Shown: positions 12,325 through 43,520 of the stretch, piece after piece | Layout: each line of letters starts with the position of its first letter | Numbering within the stretch: position 1 is the stretch's first letter | Assembly (NCBI RefSeq): GCF_900700375.1 | Contig: NC_041709.1 | Location: 29,925,515-29,989,514, forward strand | Length of the DNA: 64,000 bases | Origin: Denticeps clupeoides | Taxonomy: Eukaryota; Chordata; Actinopteri; Clupeiformes; Denticipitidae | Direction: 5' to 3' | The notes under the pieces: generated by a model | What the model was told of the DNA's origin: nothing | Databases searched by the model: none | The model's input: the letters and a program-made list of their open reading frames with translations, nothing else | Made by a program: the position numbers and the translations under genes

Positions 12325-12432
12325 CAGACGCCCTTAACCAGAGCGACTCAATCAGCAGTTACAGGGACAGTCCCCCCCAGGAGACACTCAGGGTTAGGTG
12401 TCTCGAAAAGGGACACAGTGGAAAGTAAGGGG
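12325..12432 (-). mobile_element. SINE family B, truncated
   Basis: Carries GCAGACGCCCTTAACCAGAG, the GGGACAGTCCCCCC core and CACTCAGGGTTAGGTGTCT. The tRNA head is mostly lost. Confidence 0.65.
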
Positions 12433-12475
12433 GGTGTGAACCTCTGACTTTGCGAGTGTTTTTTTTTTTTTTAAA

Positions 12476-12650
12476 AGTGAAACACTGCATCACAGCGCAC
12501 GGTGACACAACGAAACGTGTCCTCTGCTTTTAACCCGTCACCCTTGGTGAGCAGTGGGCAGCCGTGACAGGCGCCCGAGGAGCAGCGCGTGGGGACGGTG
12601 CTTTGCTCAGCGGCACCTCGGGATTCGAACCGGCAACCTAGAGGACTACT
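12476..12650 (-). mobile_element. SINE family A
   Basis: Minus-strand copy with tail, TTTTAACCCGTCACCCTTGG, GGTGCTTTGCTCAGCGGCAC and the B-box complement GGGATTCGAACC. The extreme head is missing. Confidence 0.75.
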
Positions 12651-13251
12651 ACCACTTTTAAGTGAGGGGACCCACACACACATTAAACATGCCCCGTTAC
12701 ACTGGCTTCTTGGCGGCCCCACAGGAACAGATATCTGCTATCTCCCTCCCTGCACAAAAGAGGACTTGGACTTGGCAGGAGAACAGGGCGCGGTGTGCCA
12801 GCATCCCGCGGACACTGTCTGCTCCACACCACTCGCCCCGCGCCGGGCGGCCAGCGCCACACATCTCCGCCACCTGCTGTCACCGCGCCCGGTCTACGGA
12901 CCGGCGAGAGACGCGAGGACCAGTCCAGGACAATTGTTCAAAATGTCTGGAGGAGAGCTGAAATCCCGCTGCTGCTTTCCGTTAAGCGAATGGAGGCGTG
13001 GCCAAAGTGCCAGCTCCCTCCCGCTTTCCCTTTTACGCGGCAGATGCCGATCCCAGATTCCTGGGAGCGGCTGGAGGCGGCAGATTCGGATTTACTGTTG
13101 CGGGAGCCGACGTTCCAGGAAAGGCTCCCACACAGGAAACACACACACTCCCTGTTGCGCTGTTATACACGTGTGTGTAACTCACTGTCACCAATTGTGG
13201 TGTCCCTGGGTTTAACAAGATTCACCCGTTTCAAACTATACATACACTTCA

Positions 13252-13253
<2 letters not shown>

Positions 13254-13289
<36 letters not shown>
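13254..13289. repeat. (AC)n microsatellite
   Basis: Eighteen AC units. Confidence 0.95.
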
Positions 13290-13292
<3 letters not shown>

Positions 13293-13660
13293 CATGCTTC
13301 CTTCACTACAGTTCATCTGGGGACCTCATCTGGGCGCCTGGTAGCAGAACTGGGCTAGAACCCTGACTCATAAATGGTGACAGAAGCCAACCTGGGGAGG
13401 GGGGGGTTAACTGCTGCGGGCCGAACTGATGGGCCGATAATGGCCGCCCGCAGCCACCGCTTACCCCAGACAAAGAGGCCGGTCCCTGGCAGAACACCGT
13501 CCATCACCTACAGGGGTACGTTCGCTAATCGGCTGCCTATTCAAACACACTCGCCCGGAATGGCGGGTCACGACGGGCCTGCCGGTGACCGGCTGAAATA
13601 TCCAGAACCAACAGACAAGGTCCCGCTTGGTGACAACGTCAGAGCCGCATGCCTACTACA

Positions 13661-13857
13661 GGGTGGTCGTAGCCTAGTCGGTAAAACACTCGCCCATGAA
13701 CCAGAAGACCCAGGTTCAAACCCCACTTACTACCATCGTGTCCCTGAGCAACACGCTTAACCCTGAGTGTCTCCAGGGGGGGACTGTCCCTGTCACTACT
13801 GATTGTAAGTCGCTCTGGATAAGGGCGTCTGGTAGATGCCGTAAATGTAAATGTAGC
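13661..13857 (+). mobile_element. tRNA-derived SINE, family B, full length
   Basis: The most readable copy: head GGTGGTCGTAGCCTAGTCGG (A box), CCAGGTTCAAACCCCAC (B box), GTGTCTCCAGGGGGGGAC core, and tail AGTCGCTCTGGATAAGGGCG ending TAAATGTAAATGT. It lies 86 bp beyond the BCR exon 1 donor, inside the intron. Confidence 0.8.
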
Positions 13858-13943
13858 ATGAGACCAGACCTCGGCCCCAGCTGCCCGTGTCGTGCGCTCA
13901 TAAAGAGAGAAAGAAAGAGGAGGGGCCAGCAGCAGTCACTTAC

Positions 13944-15417
13944 CCAGGTCTCCATGGAAACTGTTGTCATGGGAGGCCCTGCTGGACTGAGTGGAGTCTC
14001 CGTCGTGGGGCGGCCAAATCTGACCGGTTTTCCGGACGCCAACGATGGTGGCCTCAGACACGACCACGTGGCCCTGCTGGCGGTGGCGCTTCTGCGACTG
14101 CGGGGTGGGCGGACTGCTGCTGTCGAAGGACTGCTGGGAATTCTGGGAGTTCTGGGATGGCGAGCGACTCTTCTCACGGAAGGGCCGGCAGTACGCGGCA
14201 GTGGGGCTGGGCGACACGTGGCTGGACTGGCCCGAGGAGAAGTCATCCTCGCTGGACGTCAGGTTCTCGTTGGAGCTACAGTCGGGCGTGTAGCCGCCGC
14301 CGCCACCGCCTACATCTTCGAAACTCCCTGGCGAGTAGGACCGGCGAGGCCAGGTGAGGTGATGCTCATCCCCACCGACGTTCCCGCCGTGGTCCCGCAT
14401 TACCACGCCTTCACCAGACGTAACCCCGCCCACGTAGACGCTGCTGTATGGCTGGAAGTCCGAGGGCTGCCACGGAGGTGGGGGTGGAGCTTGCTGCTTG
14501 GCGCCATTGGCTCGGTAACGGGGGCTTGGCTCCCCATCCTCATATTCGGCGTCATAACCACACGTGCTCTCAGTAGAGCGCCCTCTGTAGACGGGGCGGG
14601 CGCGCAGCTCCCCCGCCACGGTGGCGAGGTTCCCTGGGAGCGAGTGCAGGGACCGCTTGCGCTCCATCTGCATGGCCTGACTGCCCAGGGTGGCGATCTT
14701 GTCCGGAACGTCGACCCTCACCGGGCCCCTGTCGTGGTGGAACTCCACGTTGCCGTAGAACGGCTTTTCGTGGCCCTGCCCGACCTTCCCGTCCGCAGAC
14801 GAGTGCGAGTTGGCTCGCTTTATGCGCTCGAAATTGGACCGCAGGGCCGCCACCCCCAAACCCATCCCGGGCTTGTCTTTGAGCGACGGGTCACTCGGCA
14901 GGTCCTTGTCCGGTGCAGGACAAGGGTGGGGTCTTCTGGGGGAAACGCCCCCGCGCTGTTTGGAGGGGGAAAGGCCATCCGCCTCGCCCGCCGCCCCGGG
15001 CTGGTGGACCTCGAAAGCCGGCTGCAGCTCGAGGCCGTCGCCGTGGGAGGCCGACTTCCTGGCCGGCGGGGGCCTGGGCTTGGCCCTGGCCTCGCCGGCC
15101 GGCTGGTAGCGGCCGCGGTCGCCCTGTTCCTGCGCGTGGAGCTGCGGGGGGTCGCCGGAGCCCTCGCCCGCCTGGCCGGCCTTGCGGAAGCCCCACCTCT
15201 GCCGGTCGTAGCTCTTGCGCTCCTTGGCCAGCAGCGTCTGCAGGTAGATCATCCGGAAGCGCTCCTTGTTCACCTCCAGCTCCAGGCGCCGGATGGAGGC
15301 CTTGCACTTCTCCAGCTCCTGCTCGATGCCCCCCACGGACCGCAGCTCCATCTTCGGGGGGTCCGACTCGGGGAACTGCGCCTTCCACGCTTCTATGAAA
15401 CCCACCGGCTCCACCAT
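13944..15417 (-). CDS. BCR: BCR exon 1 (breakpoint cluster region protein, N-terminal part)
   Basis: BCR is a cytoplasmic scaffold with RhoGEF, PH, C2 and RacGAP parts further on; exon 1 supplies the N-terminal oligomerisation and docking region. The start chosen is the ATG at 15417 (MVEPVGF..., context GCCATGG), matching the human N-terminus; another in-frame ATG lies three codons upstream. Residues 1-75 form the coiled-coil region, including GIEQELEKCKASIRRLE. KPFYGNVEFHHDRG puts Tyr221 where human has GRB2-binding Tyr177. Later come MERKRSLHS, WPRRSYSPGSFED, GYTPDCSSNENLTSSEDDFS and SEATIVGVRKTGQIWP, all close to human. The exon ends at CATGGAGACCTGG before GTAAGTGAC, the same point as human exon 1, the junction used in p190 BCR-ABL. 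It codes for 491 residues, longer than in human because of extra proline- and glycine-rich segments. The related gene ABR lacks this first region. The rest of the gene lies left of the window. Confidence 0.93.
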
Positions 15418-15880
15418 GGCGGACATCGAACGCGACACGCACGCGAACACGCACACGCAGTGGCCCCGCTGTCCTCTCGCCCTATTGTCACGACTAGCGG
15501 AGGGCGCTGAAAGTGCCCATCGGCGTCCCTCGACGTCCGAGAACGGTTTTCGGTCGAACGGTTTCTGCAATCGCTGCGCCGTCGGTCCGTGCACATCCGC
15601 GGGAGACCAGTGTTCGCATCGTCCCCGCAGGACCGCTGGCAGCCTTCACGGAGGACACAATGACAGCATCTGTCCGCCGCTTCCACGTCGGCGCGACTCA
15701 GTCTGGAAACGCGACAGCAACAACAGAAAGAAGGAAGAAAGGATGGAAGGAAGGAAGGAAAAGTGCCTGTTTATTCGCCTCACGGAGGGTCCCGGCTCAC
15801 ACTCCGCCGTTGTCCCGCGTCCCCTCGCCGCGCGTCATCCTCTCCCGACCCCGCCAGTCATGGCTCATCCACGCGGAGTG

Positions 15881-16012
15881 GAGGTGGGCGACGATCCGGG
15901 AGAAAGAGGACCGGAGGTGGGCGACGAACCGGGAGAAAGAGGACCGGAGGTGGGCGACGAACCGGGAGAAAGAGGTCCGGAGGTGGGCGACGATCCGGGA
16001 GAAAGAGGACCG
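15881..16012. repeat. 33-bp minisatellite, four units
   Basis: Four head-to-tail copies of a unit that starts GAGGTGGGCGACGATCCGGG and ends AGAAAGAGGACCG. The copies differ at a few bases (GACGATCC or GACGAACC; AGGACCG or AGGTCCG). It lies about 460-600 bp upstream of the BCR start codon. Confidence 0.9.
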
Positions 16013-16105
16013 GCTCGGCGCTCCGGCGCGTCTCTCGCCGCGAACTGGCTGCGGCGGGGAGGGGCGGGGCTACGCGGGCGTGATTGACAGGCGTGAGTCG
16101 CCTTT

Positions 16106-16111
<6 letters not shown>

Positions 16112-16140
<29 letters not shown>
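16112..16140. repeat. A29 run
   Basis: Uninterrupted run of 29 A in the otherwise GC-rich BCR upstream region. Confidence 0.9.
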
Positions 16141-16144
<4 letters not shown>

Positions 16145-17047
16145 AGCCCGTGTTGCGTTGTGAACGTGGTTGTAAGGCAGGCTAATGATGCGCGTTTTCC
16201 CCGCTGTTGGCGTCCGCCGCTGCGACCCGTGCGTGGACGCGACCTTTAACCTGCCCCGCAGGTGATGTACTTGTGGGCGGCGGGAACGGGACGCAGCAGC
16301 GTCTCCTGTCGGCCTGCGGTCTCCTCCGGAGAACAAAGGAAGGGTCGCCGTGGAAAAAAAAGACCACCCCCGCCGTCCCCCGCCGTATAATTAACGCCAG
16401 TTCACGGTCATCGTTGTTGTCGTTGTAGCCGGACGGTGACGCGCCCGTCGCTGTCGCCGGGCCTCGGACCCGCGCTCCGGGAGGATGAGGTAATGCTTTT
16501 TAACACCTCTAGGAAGGTAAAGAGTCAAGTGAAGTTCACGGCGCGAATGTTGTCTGTGGCGCCCCCCTCCGGTGACCGTGTGGCATCACTCCACGCCGGC
16601 GTTCGTCACACAACTAGAATTTACTGCGCGAATGCGACACGTCTGTCGTTTCTGGCCGCTAGATTGCGTAACAGTGGCACTTTTTGGTCTGTGATAAAAA
16701 GAAAATGATACAAATTAATTGACGTGGCTTATTTCTGCGTTCTAGCCAGAAACCCGGATTAACTGTAAATGACAGCGGTCTCATGATATGCTTGTAGCAG
16801 TTTTGAAGCATAAAATGCTGACAAAATATACTGTAGAAGAAAAATCAATCGTTCCAGTCGTCCTTACAAAATACGATTTATCACCGTGAAATGACACCCA
16901 ATAAACCCACTTTCAAATTTAGTATTTACCTTTTCGTTCTTTCACATTATATATCTATATATTACATATATTACATTATATGATTATGAAATAACACATG
17001 TGAGGTTATGTAATTAACAAAAAAAACCCAATCATTCTCCATTTGTG

Positions 17048-17148
17048 TCTCTCCAATCAGAAGGTTGCCAGTTCGAGTCCCGATCCATCAAGGTGCCACT
17101 GAGCAAAGGTGCACCGTCCCCACACTCATGGCTGCCCATCAGGGGCAG
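17048..17148 (+). mobile_element. SINE family A, fragment
   Basis: Starts at AATCAGAAGGTTGCCAGTTC (B box) and runs through AAGGTGCCACTGAGCAAAGG to GGCTGCCCATCA. Both ends are missing. Confidence 0.65.
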
Positions 17149-17299
17149 ATCAGGGAGCTTTTGCTCTGATGTTAACAGGTTTCCTTCATCGAGCATCTCA
17201 TAAGGCGCCTTTTGATGACAGCCATGAGGGTAAAAAGAGGGGACATACTTCACTTTCTCTCACCTTGCATTTGACTCTTCACAATGTCCTTCATCTTTT

Positions 17300-17535
17300 G
17301 GGGCAGTGGTGGCCCTAGCGGATAAGGAAGTGGCCCCGTAATCAGAAGGTTGCCACTTCGAATCCCGATGTGCCACTGAGCAAAGCACCGTCCCCACACA
17401 CTGCTCCCCGGGCGCCTGTCATGTCTGCCCACTGCTCACCAAGGGTGATGGGTTAAATGCAGAGGACAAATTTCACAGTGTGCACCATGTGCTGTGCTGC
17501 TGTGTATCACATGTGACAATCACTTCACTTCACCT
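17300..17535 (+). mobile_element. tRNA-derived SINE, family A, near full length
   Basis: Head GGGGCAGTGGTGGCCCTAGC, B box CTTCGAATCCCG, GCTCCCCGGGCGCCTGTCAT, and tail ATCACATGTGACAATCACTT. Confidence 0.82.
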
Positions 17536-17638
17536 TAGTCTGCATAGCTGTATACGTTCACCGTACGCACATTATTCTTCGTCGCTGGTAGCATCATTAG
17601 ACAGAAGGTGAAGGACAATCGCACACAGTTGTGTAACT

Positions 17639-19304
17639 GGTTTATTAACCTGAAACCACAGTCCTAGTGATGCACGGTACAGTGAGGGGCGCAGTGAATG
17701 AGCTTGGTCATATGTACACCACACACACCCGCCGAGGTAACAGGAGGGAAAAACTGGAGGAGGCCTGTACTAAAATTTCCGTAGGAAAAATATTTGATTA
17801 AATAAATTCTGACTCTGACCTGTATACTATGTACCAGTTTACATAAGCTTCTTACTGTATAAATATAGACAAAATATGCCTACTGAGAACTCAACACATG
17901 CATTATTGACTGTTTCATGTATTTATATCAAACATAAAAAAAAAAAAAAAAAACACTCTTTGCCTATGATAAACAAGTACAATGTAAAGGAATAATTACA
18001 GTAATGTCCCAGCCTTCTTCAAATATCCTCTTCCATAAGCAGGTAAGCGTTGAATGCAGCTGAAGTGTTGCTCAATTTTGACAACCTCCTTCTTCACCGT
18101 GGGCCGGTCAACATCATTCTTGCACATTTTTGGTCTTTTATTTGTCCTTATTTATTTTTAAATATTTACATTTGTGGTATGCGTGCTATGAATGCATTAA
18201 CCCTAAACCCTACCACACAGCTCGCATGCAGCTCTTCTGGACATAACATGCACTAAACTAAACCTTTAGGCTTCTTCCTGCAATGAAGTTCAAGGAGGTT
18301 TTAAGAGATATATATATATTTTTCCCCCTTACAGGGTCCAAGCTGTGGGGAGAAACAGGGAGGAAGAAGAGTGTTAAACTCACAGTTACTGAATTTAAAA
18401 AAAAAAAAAAAAAACGAACTGGAAAGACTAAAATGGAAGCAGGAGACATTTCATTTTAACCTCCACCTTGTGGTCTTTTAATAAAAAGTAGGTGATTTGC
18501 ACATGAACGTGCTCTCTGGATATGATCAGTAGTTGAAAGTAAACTCCATTTCTGCACTTCCACATATAATCAGGTTACACGATATTACACACGCTCATCC
18601 GGCTGTGGGTGCGGTGGTCTGGTGTTTGATGGGAAGGATCCAGTGGAGGAGGTGGTGATGGTATGTAGCTGGCATGGGCCAAGCGGGTGGTGGAAGACTG
18701 TTGATACTTACTTTGAGGGCAGGCCAGTGGAAGGCATTGAAGAGAAAAAGCACAAAAAAGGTAAGAGAAGAACACTTCAAATGGTGATGTAAGGAGGTTA
18801 CCAGCAAAGCCATGCTATGTGCTCGCTCACACACACACTTAGTTCCCAAATATCTATAACACAGTGGTTTCATGTACAGGATAAAGCTCCGGAGTTGGTA
18901 GGATCACGGGTAACTACACCCAATTAGCAACTGATTGGGTTAATTCACTGGAACCCTACACCAGGTTTTCAGTCCTTTTCTGTACTACTATGTTGTATCT
19001 AAAAAGGTAAATGCAAAATTTTGGGGGAAAACAGGGCTGGGTATGATTGCCCTTGTTTGGGGTTTAAACAACCCTGGACCCGTGGGTGCAACTCAAGTTT
19101 CTTGTTACCTGATGTCAAAAAAAAAAAAAACGAAAATATTCACTTCCTGCACATGGACAGCCTACGTTCAAGTATATTGGCAAATACAACAAATGACCTT
19201 GAGTTTGATTTCATAGGTCTTCAAGTAAAAACCTTTAAATGAACTTTCAAATGAAGACAAAGAAGGCCGCATGCACATGGTTCATGTGAGTGTACTGTTC
19301 CTTT

Positions 19305-19338
<34 letters not shown>

Positions 19339-20414
19339 GTGACATAAAAAAAAAAAAAAATCCACTGTAAATTCATTTTAATAACCACAAAAGCTTCTGT
19401 ACTCTTCAGATTAACCCCATTTTAACCCCTTAGTACACGGTAACATTTACATCTCGATCCAAAACCCACCCCAGCAAAAAAAGGACAATTCTAAATTAAG
19501 TTAATGTAAATTCAATTATAAAAACACAAATAATGACAAATGTCTTTTAAAAACAAAAGTGTGGGAGGACAGAGGTCGATTTGGTCTCTGGTGGAATGAC
19601 TGGGTGACTTCAGCTTGGCCGCTGGGTAAGACTGACGAAACTGGGTTAAAAAAAGAAAAAAAAAAAAAAGCAGAGCGCGGGCAGTATTGAGGTAGCTGCG
19701 CTGTGCTGTGCTAGTACAGATTATAAAAAAAAAAAAAATTATTGTATTTTAATGCACGTCAACAATGGCCGCGCAGACAGAAATGAATTCATAGGAGAAA
19801 AACAGCATGCAAGATCCAGAGGAAAAAAAATTAATGTTTTAGTTGACATTCAATCCACCCTCAGAATGTTCTGATGCACAGACTGTGCTAAAAGTTCTAA
19901 GTGTGTTTTAGACAAAAGGACACAAATGGTAAACTTTAGTAAACAATCGCAATGACCAATCGACACCCTGCACACTCTCCATGCAAAAGAAAAAAACCTG
20001 CATAAAATAGTGTTAAATCTCTGTACACATCTCTAAACCACTTTTCTCATTCATTTTTAAAGGAAAAGGATGGGGTACCAGAAAACAAATTAAGATCTGT
20101 ATGTTTCAGAAATAAGATGGTAGACTAATGCAAATTATGCAAAATAATACAAAAAAGGGCAAAAGAAAGGAAACCAAAATGTAGGAATCATGTCATGTAA
20201 TACTCAAAACAGCGTGGTCCCAGTCCTCCCCATACCACATAAAAAAAAACATTGTTACATTTGTTTTATATTATTGTTATGGTGATGTTACACTTATTGT
20301 CCTTCTCGTGCACACTCACAGGTGCACAGGCACACATCACACACATGCACAGAGCTACACACACACACACACACACACACGCTCTTATCTCAGAGGGACT
20401 TGTGCTTGTGTCAG
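17639..20414 (-). other. ATP2A2: Probable ATP2A2 3' UTR and downstream region
   Basis: After the SERCA2b stop at 20415 comes 2.8 kb of AT-rich sequence with many A or T runs (for example 17937-17953, 18399-18414, 19312-19358) and an AC repeat (20357-20380), but no other gene. AATAAA on the minus strand at about 17640-17646 could be the distal poly(A) signal, and others occur near 18140-18155. A SERCA2a-specific last exon should lie here if this gene makes that isoform, but I could not find a convincing one. Confidence 0.5.
20357..20380. repeat. (AC)n microsatellite
   Basis: About 12 AC units just downstream of the ATP2A2 stop codon, in the 3' UTR. Confidence 0.9.
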
Positions 20415-40300
<19,886 letters not shown>

Positions 40301-40479
40301 CTGCGTCACTCGTATGGCAAGCCATTAGGTCCAAAAATCCTCCCAATAAAACCCTCATTACGACGCGGTTTTAAAGATAACGACGTCCTGAACACGGTCG
40401 TAAACGAGATGGCGTGTATTACGCCATTTTTATAAATCATTTTGTGTATTTCACATTAAAAAGGAATGAAAAACGCATA

Positions 40480-40565
40480 CAGCTTTACTTGGCAGACGCT
40501 TTTATCCAAAGCGACTTAAAAGGAGTAATTCTCATTCGGTTTCCATAGATTGTGAGTTACAGCTT
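40480..40565 (-). mobile_element. LINE 3' end fragment (L2-like tail)
   Basis: GGCAGACGCTTTTATCCAAA followed by GCGACTTAAAAGGAGTAATT and TTCTCATTCGGTTTCCATAG matches the 3' end of the longer LINE copy at 50229-50872. Confidence 0.55.
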
Positions 40566-40639
40566 CTTTCCATCAGATATTAATTGTGTGCCACCTTATG
40601 GTTTAAACAGCTAAAATGAACTGGAAGGAAATTGCTTCT

Positions 40640-40794
40640 CTGCTTTAACAACCACCCTTGGTGAGCAGTGGAGGGGCCCCGGGGAGCAGTGTGTGGGGAC
40701 GGTGGTGGCACCTCAGTGGCACCTTGGCGGATCGGGATTCGGACCTGCAACCTTCTGATTATGGGGGGCGATTCCTTACCCGCTAGGCCGCCCA
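40640..40794 (-). mobile_element. SINE family A
   Basis: Minus-strand copy: CACCCTTGGTGAGCAGTGGA, CCCGGGGAGCAGTGTGTGGG, ACCTGCAACCTTCTGATTAT, and the A-box end CCCGCTAGGCCGCCC. It touches a family B copy on its right. Confidence 0.75.
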
Positions 40795-40795
40795 T

Positions 40796-40932
40796 ATCCA
40801 GAGCGAGATCAGTAGAGACAGCCCGGCCCCCGAGACACTTAAGTGTCTTGCTCAATGGACACAATGGTAGTAAGTGGGGTTTGAACCTGGGTCTTGTGCT
40901 TCATAGGCGGGTGTCTCACCCACTAGGCCACT
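40796..40932 (-). mobile_element. SINE family B
   Basis: Starts in the tail (TCCAGAGCGAGATCAGTAGA), then AAGTGTCTTGCTCAATGGAC, GGGGTTTGAACCTGGGTCTT and CACCCACTAGGCCACT. The extreme tail is missing at the junction with the family A copy. Confidence 0.75.
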
Positions 40933-41039
40933 TTGATCTTCATGAAAACATAAGCCATCATTCAAGATTCTAGATTGGTTTATAGTCAGTACAACAGTGT
41001 ACACAGTATACTGTGTATTGAAATAATCTTTCATGCAGA

Positions 41040-41064
41040 CCCCCCCCCCCCCCCCCCCCCCCCC
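41040..41064. repeat. C25 homopolymer
   Basis: 25 consecutive C, unusual among runs that are otherwise A or T in this window. Confidence 0.85.
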
Positions 41065-41402
41065 ATAGCACAATCGTAAAAGAAAGAAAAATATATGTAT
41101 ATATACACACTAAACAAAACTATACTAACGAAAACTTAAATACTGTACAATATCTTTATATAGTAAAACTTTTCTGTACAATGAACAGGTCGAACAGGAC
41201 ATAACCTGACAACATTGTGTAGGATGATTGTAAGTGGATATGTTGGACACACAACACAAACATGTGCAAAAAGAGCAGATATGTGCAAAATGGTTAGTGT
41301 GTTATCGGGTGCATAAGTCTGGAGGTGGTGTTTTTTGTTGAGTTTATCAGCTTTTTGGTGGTGGCAGTGCATTGAGAGCTCTGGCAAGCAGTGTCTGGCA
41401 GT

Positions 41403-41596
41403 TACATTTACATTTATGGCATTTACCAGACGCTCTTATCCAGAGCGACTTACGACCAGTAGCTACAGGGACAGTCCCCCCTGGAGACACTTAGGGTTAA
41501 GTGTCTTGCTCAGGGACACAACGGTAGTATGTGGGGTTTGAACCTGGGTCTTCTGGTTCATAGGCGAGTGTTTTACCGACTAGGCTACTACCACCC
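41403..41596 (-). mobile_element. tRNA-derived SINE, family B, full length
   Basis: Complete minus-strand copy: tail ACATTTACATTTATGGCATT, CAGACGCTCTTATCCAGAGC, core GGACAGTCCCCCCTGGAGAC, B-box complement GGGTTTGAACCTGGG, and A-box end GACTAGGCTACTACCACC. Confidence 0.82.
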
Positions 41597-43326
41597 TGTA
41601 CATGAAACAAAAAAGTTTTTTTACAGCGTTAAACCATTCAGCGACGTTAAAAAAACGCCGTTTTCTCGCTACGTACGTTTAACTTTAACTTTGGTGATTA
41701 TTGGCCCTGATGGCTTGCCGTACGCTCATTACACGTGCCGCAGCAATAAAATCGTCGAGTTTGAAGCCGCGGCCGAGTTCGACCGGGGTGGGAGTCTGCT
41801 CACGGAGTCGCCGGTTCGAATCCCCGAGTTGGCCAACGCAACAAGCGCTGGTTCCCGAATTTACTAACTCCTCCCAGTTCTGCGCGGTCGACGCATACAT
41901 GCCTTTATTTTTTACCCCGCGCCATAAAATTACTTCTTATTAACAGAGGAGGCAGTTATTTAGTTACGTATTGCTGGTAATTTTACTGTCTAAAGCAATA
42001 AGGAACCAAGTGAGACACCGGTACAGAAAATACATTTTTACCTGTTGATTGTCACTGATCTGTCTTACCAAATGTAAAATTGTGCATTGACCCTTGGGGC
42101 ATTAATAGGGTTCATTGTTGGATGTGGAATTATTAACCTTTGAAAATGTAGTCCTTGCGTCTAATGAACGTACACCGGACGTTCAGTCAGTCGTTTACAG
42201 CAGGTTTATTTTGGACATGGGAAACCAATCAGTCCACCAAACGGATATTCCCTACACTTATTATTGAGCAATCTTGATGTCTGCACCATATTCCTTGTCA
42301 TATGGCATTTTCTGTATTAATAATGTATGTACAGGTTGGCACTGGCATGTACTTTAAAAAATGGTGGTAAGAGCTTCAGATCAGAGCACGAAAAACCATG
42401 GAATGCTGTCATACATCTAGAGCGACAACACTGACACACTCCTCCACTCAAGGACATTCAAGTTGCTTCCCAAAATAGGTCTCATCAGCAGCATCCCCAG
42501 GGCGGGATTTATTATGACAGAGATGCGTAAGAGCCTCTTATAGGCCCCGTGTTCCCTGATGGTGATCACATGATCACTTCTCCTCTGCTGAGAGGCCGCA
42601 CCACAATATACCACAAAATAAAAAATATAGGCTTTTCAAAATATAGGCTTTCCAACGTACATAAAATAAATCATATTTTTGAAAAAGTGAGGCTTTGGTC
42701 TAAAAATGTTTAAAAACTAAATGTTTGCAGAAAAATGTGCAATATCCTGAACTGCACTATTCCACTCCTCATCTATCCATATACATATCTGGCTATGAAA
42801 TAGTTCTCATTAATGCACATATGTTCCCCTGACACGCCAGAACGAGTATTTCCAGTGGGAAAATACTCACTTCCCCTTCTTTGACCCTACCTGATGAAGT
42901 CATGTGGAGGTCTAGTTCAGGCCCGTCCATCTCAGGCTGCATTCTACGCATGAAAATACCACCTTAACCCTGCCAGTGTATCCCTGTGAAACACATCCGA
43001 TACATAAAAGTTTGTATTTCACCGTGTGTCTATAGCACAATAGGCTTAGCATGAGCGCAGAGGTTCAGAAGCGCACAAACACAAAAATATATTGTCACCC
43101 AAAGGAAAAGACTGCAGGTAGACTGCTATATATCTAAAATTTGTTCAACAGATGCTCTGACAAAAATACAAGCAAAAAACAAAAAGGGGTGAAAAAGAAT
43201 TGTCTTTAAATAACAATGGCAGGGTAACACTGAATGAAGAATATATATGAACATTCGTTCTCACTCTGGAACCTTATCTAACAGACACCATTTCTTAAAA
43301 CATGACAAAAGAAACATGTCGCCTCT

Positions 43327-43520
43327 TGTCGTGGGGCAGTGGAACCATAGCGGTTAAGGAAGTGGCCACTGAGGTGCCACAAAGTAAAGCACCGTCCACA
43401 CACTGCTCCCCGGTAACCTGTCATGGCTGCCCACTGCTCACCAATGGTTTAAAATGCAGAGGACACATTTCATTCTGTCACCGTGTGCTGTGCTGCTGTG
43501 CATCACGATAATCACTTCAT
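43327..43520 (+). mobile_element. SINE family A, internally deleted
   Basis: Head GGGGCAGTGGAACCATAGCG, then a jump past the B box to CCACTGAGGTGCCAC, followed by CACACACTGCTCCCCGGTAA and the tail GTGCTGTGCTGCTGTGCATC. Confidence 0.7.

Larger units (their letters stand above)
1..13943 (-). other. BCR: Probable BCR intron 1, repeat-filled, no exon seen
   Basis: BCR exon 1 ends at 13944 on the minus strand with a GTAAGT donor, so the sequence to its left is read as the start of intron 1, which is very long in other vertebrates. I looked for the next BCR exons and saw none. Between the repeats listed separately: 1-415 holds a perfect CRE palindrome (TGACGTCA, 190-197) but no gene; 415-500 is a short GGGGAC-rich inverted piece next to an AC repeat; 1216-2680, 3060-3720, 4310-5770 and 7695-8840 show nothing I can name; 9200-9600 and 11280-12250 are GC-richer single-copy stretches that could be regulatory. 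That this is intron rather than intergenic DNA is inference. Confidence 0.6.
15418..16700 (-). promoter_or_regulatory. BCR: BCR 5' UTR and CpG-rich promoter region
   Basis: From the BCR start codon outward the sequence is very GC- and CpG-rich to about 16700, with many CGCG and GGGCGG-like stretches, as expected for a CpG-island promoter without a clear TATA box. It contains a 33-bp minisatellite and a 29-bp A run. I cannot place the transcription start. Confidence 0.6.
16701..17638. other. Intergenic spacer between BCR promoter and ATP2A2 3' end
   Basis: AT-rich single-copy sequence with two family A SINEs (17048-17148 and 17300-17535). No gene seen. Confidence 0.6.

Noticed and set aside
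13696-15510. Long open frame of about 600 codons on the plus strand
   Set aside because: It is the antisense shadow of BCR exon 1, kept open by high GC content.
15881-16012. Regular direct repeats that could suggest a CRISPR-like array
   Set aside because: The units are contiguous 33-bp copies without spacers, in a vertebrate promoter: an ordinary minisatellite.
18595-18750. Candidate SERCA2a or other alternative last exon of ATP2A2 on the minus strand
   Set aside because: There is a pyrimidine-rich stretch and an acceptor-like AG, and the frame from the 2a donor stays open for about 38 codons, but the peptide (VSINSLPPPAWPMP...) has no likeness to the short SERCA2a end.
41700-41880. tRNA-like segment with a B box (GGTTCGAATCCCC)
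   Set aside because: The A-box side (CGGCCGAGTTCG) is only partly right and no acceptor stem pairs, so it is not called as a tRNA gene; probably an old SINE or tRNA relic.
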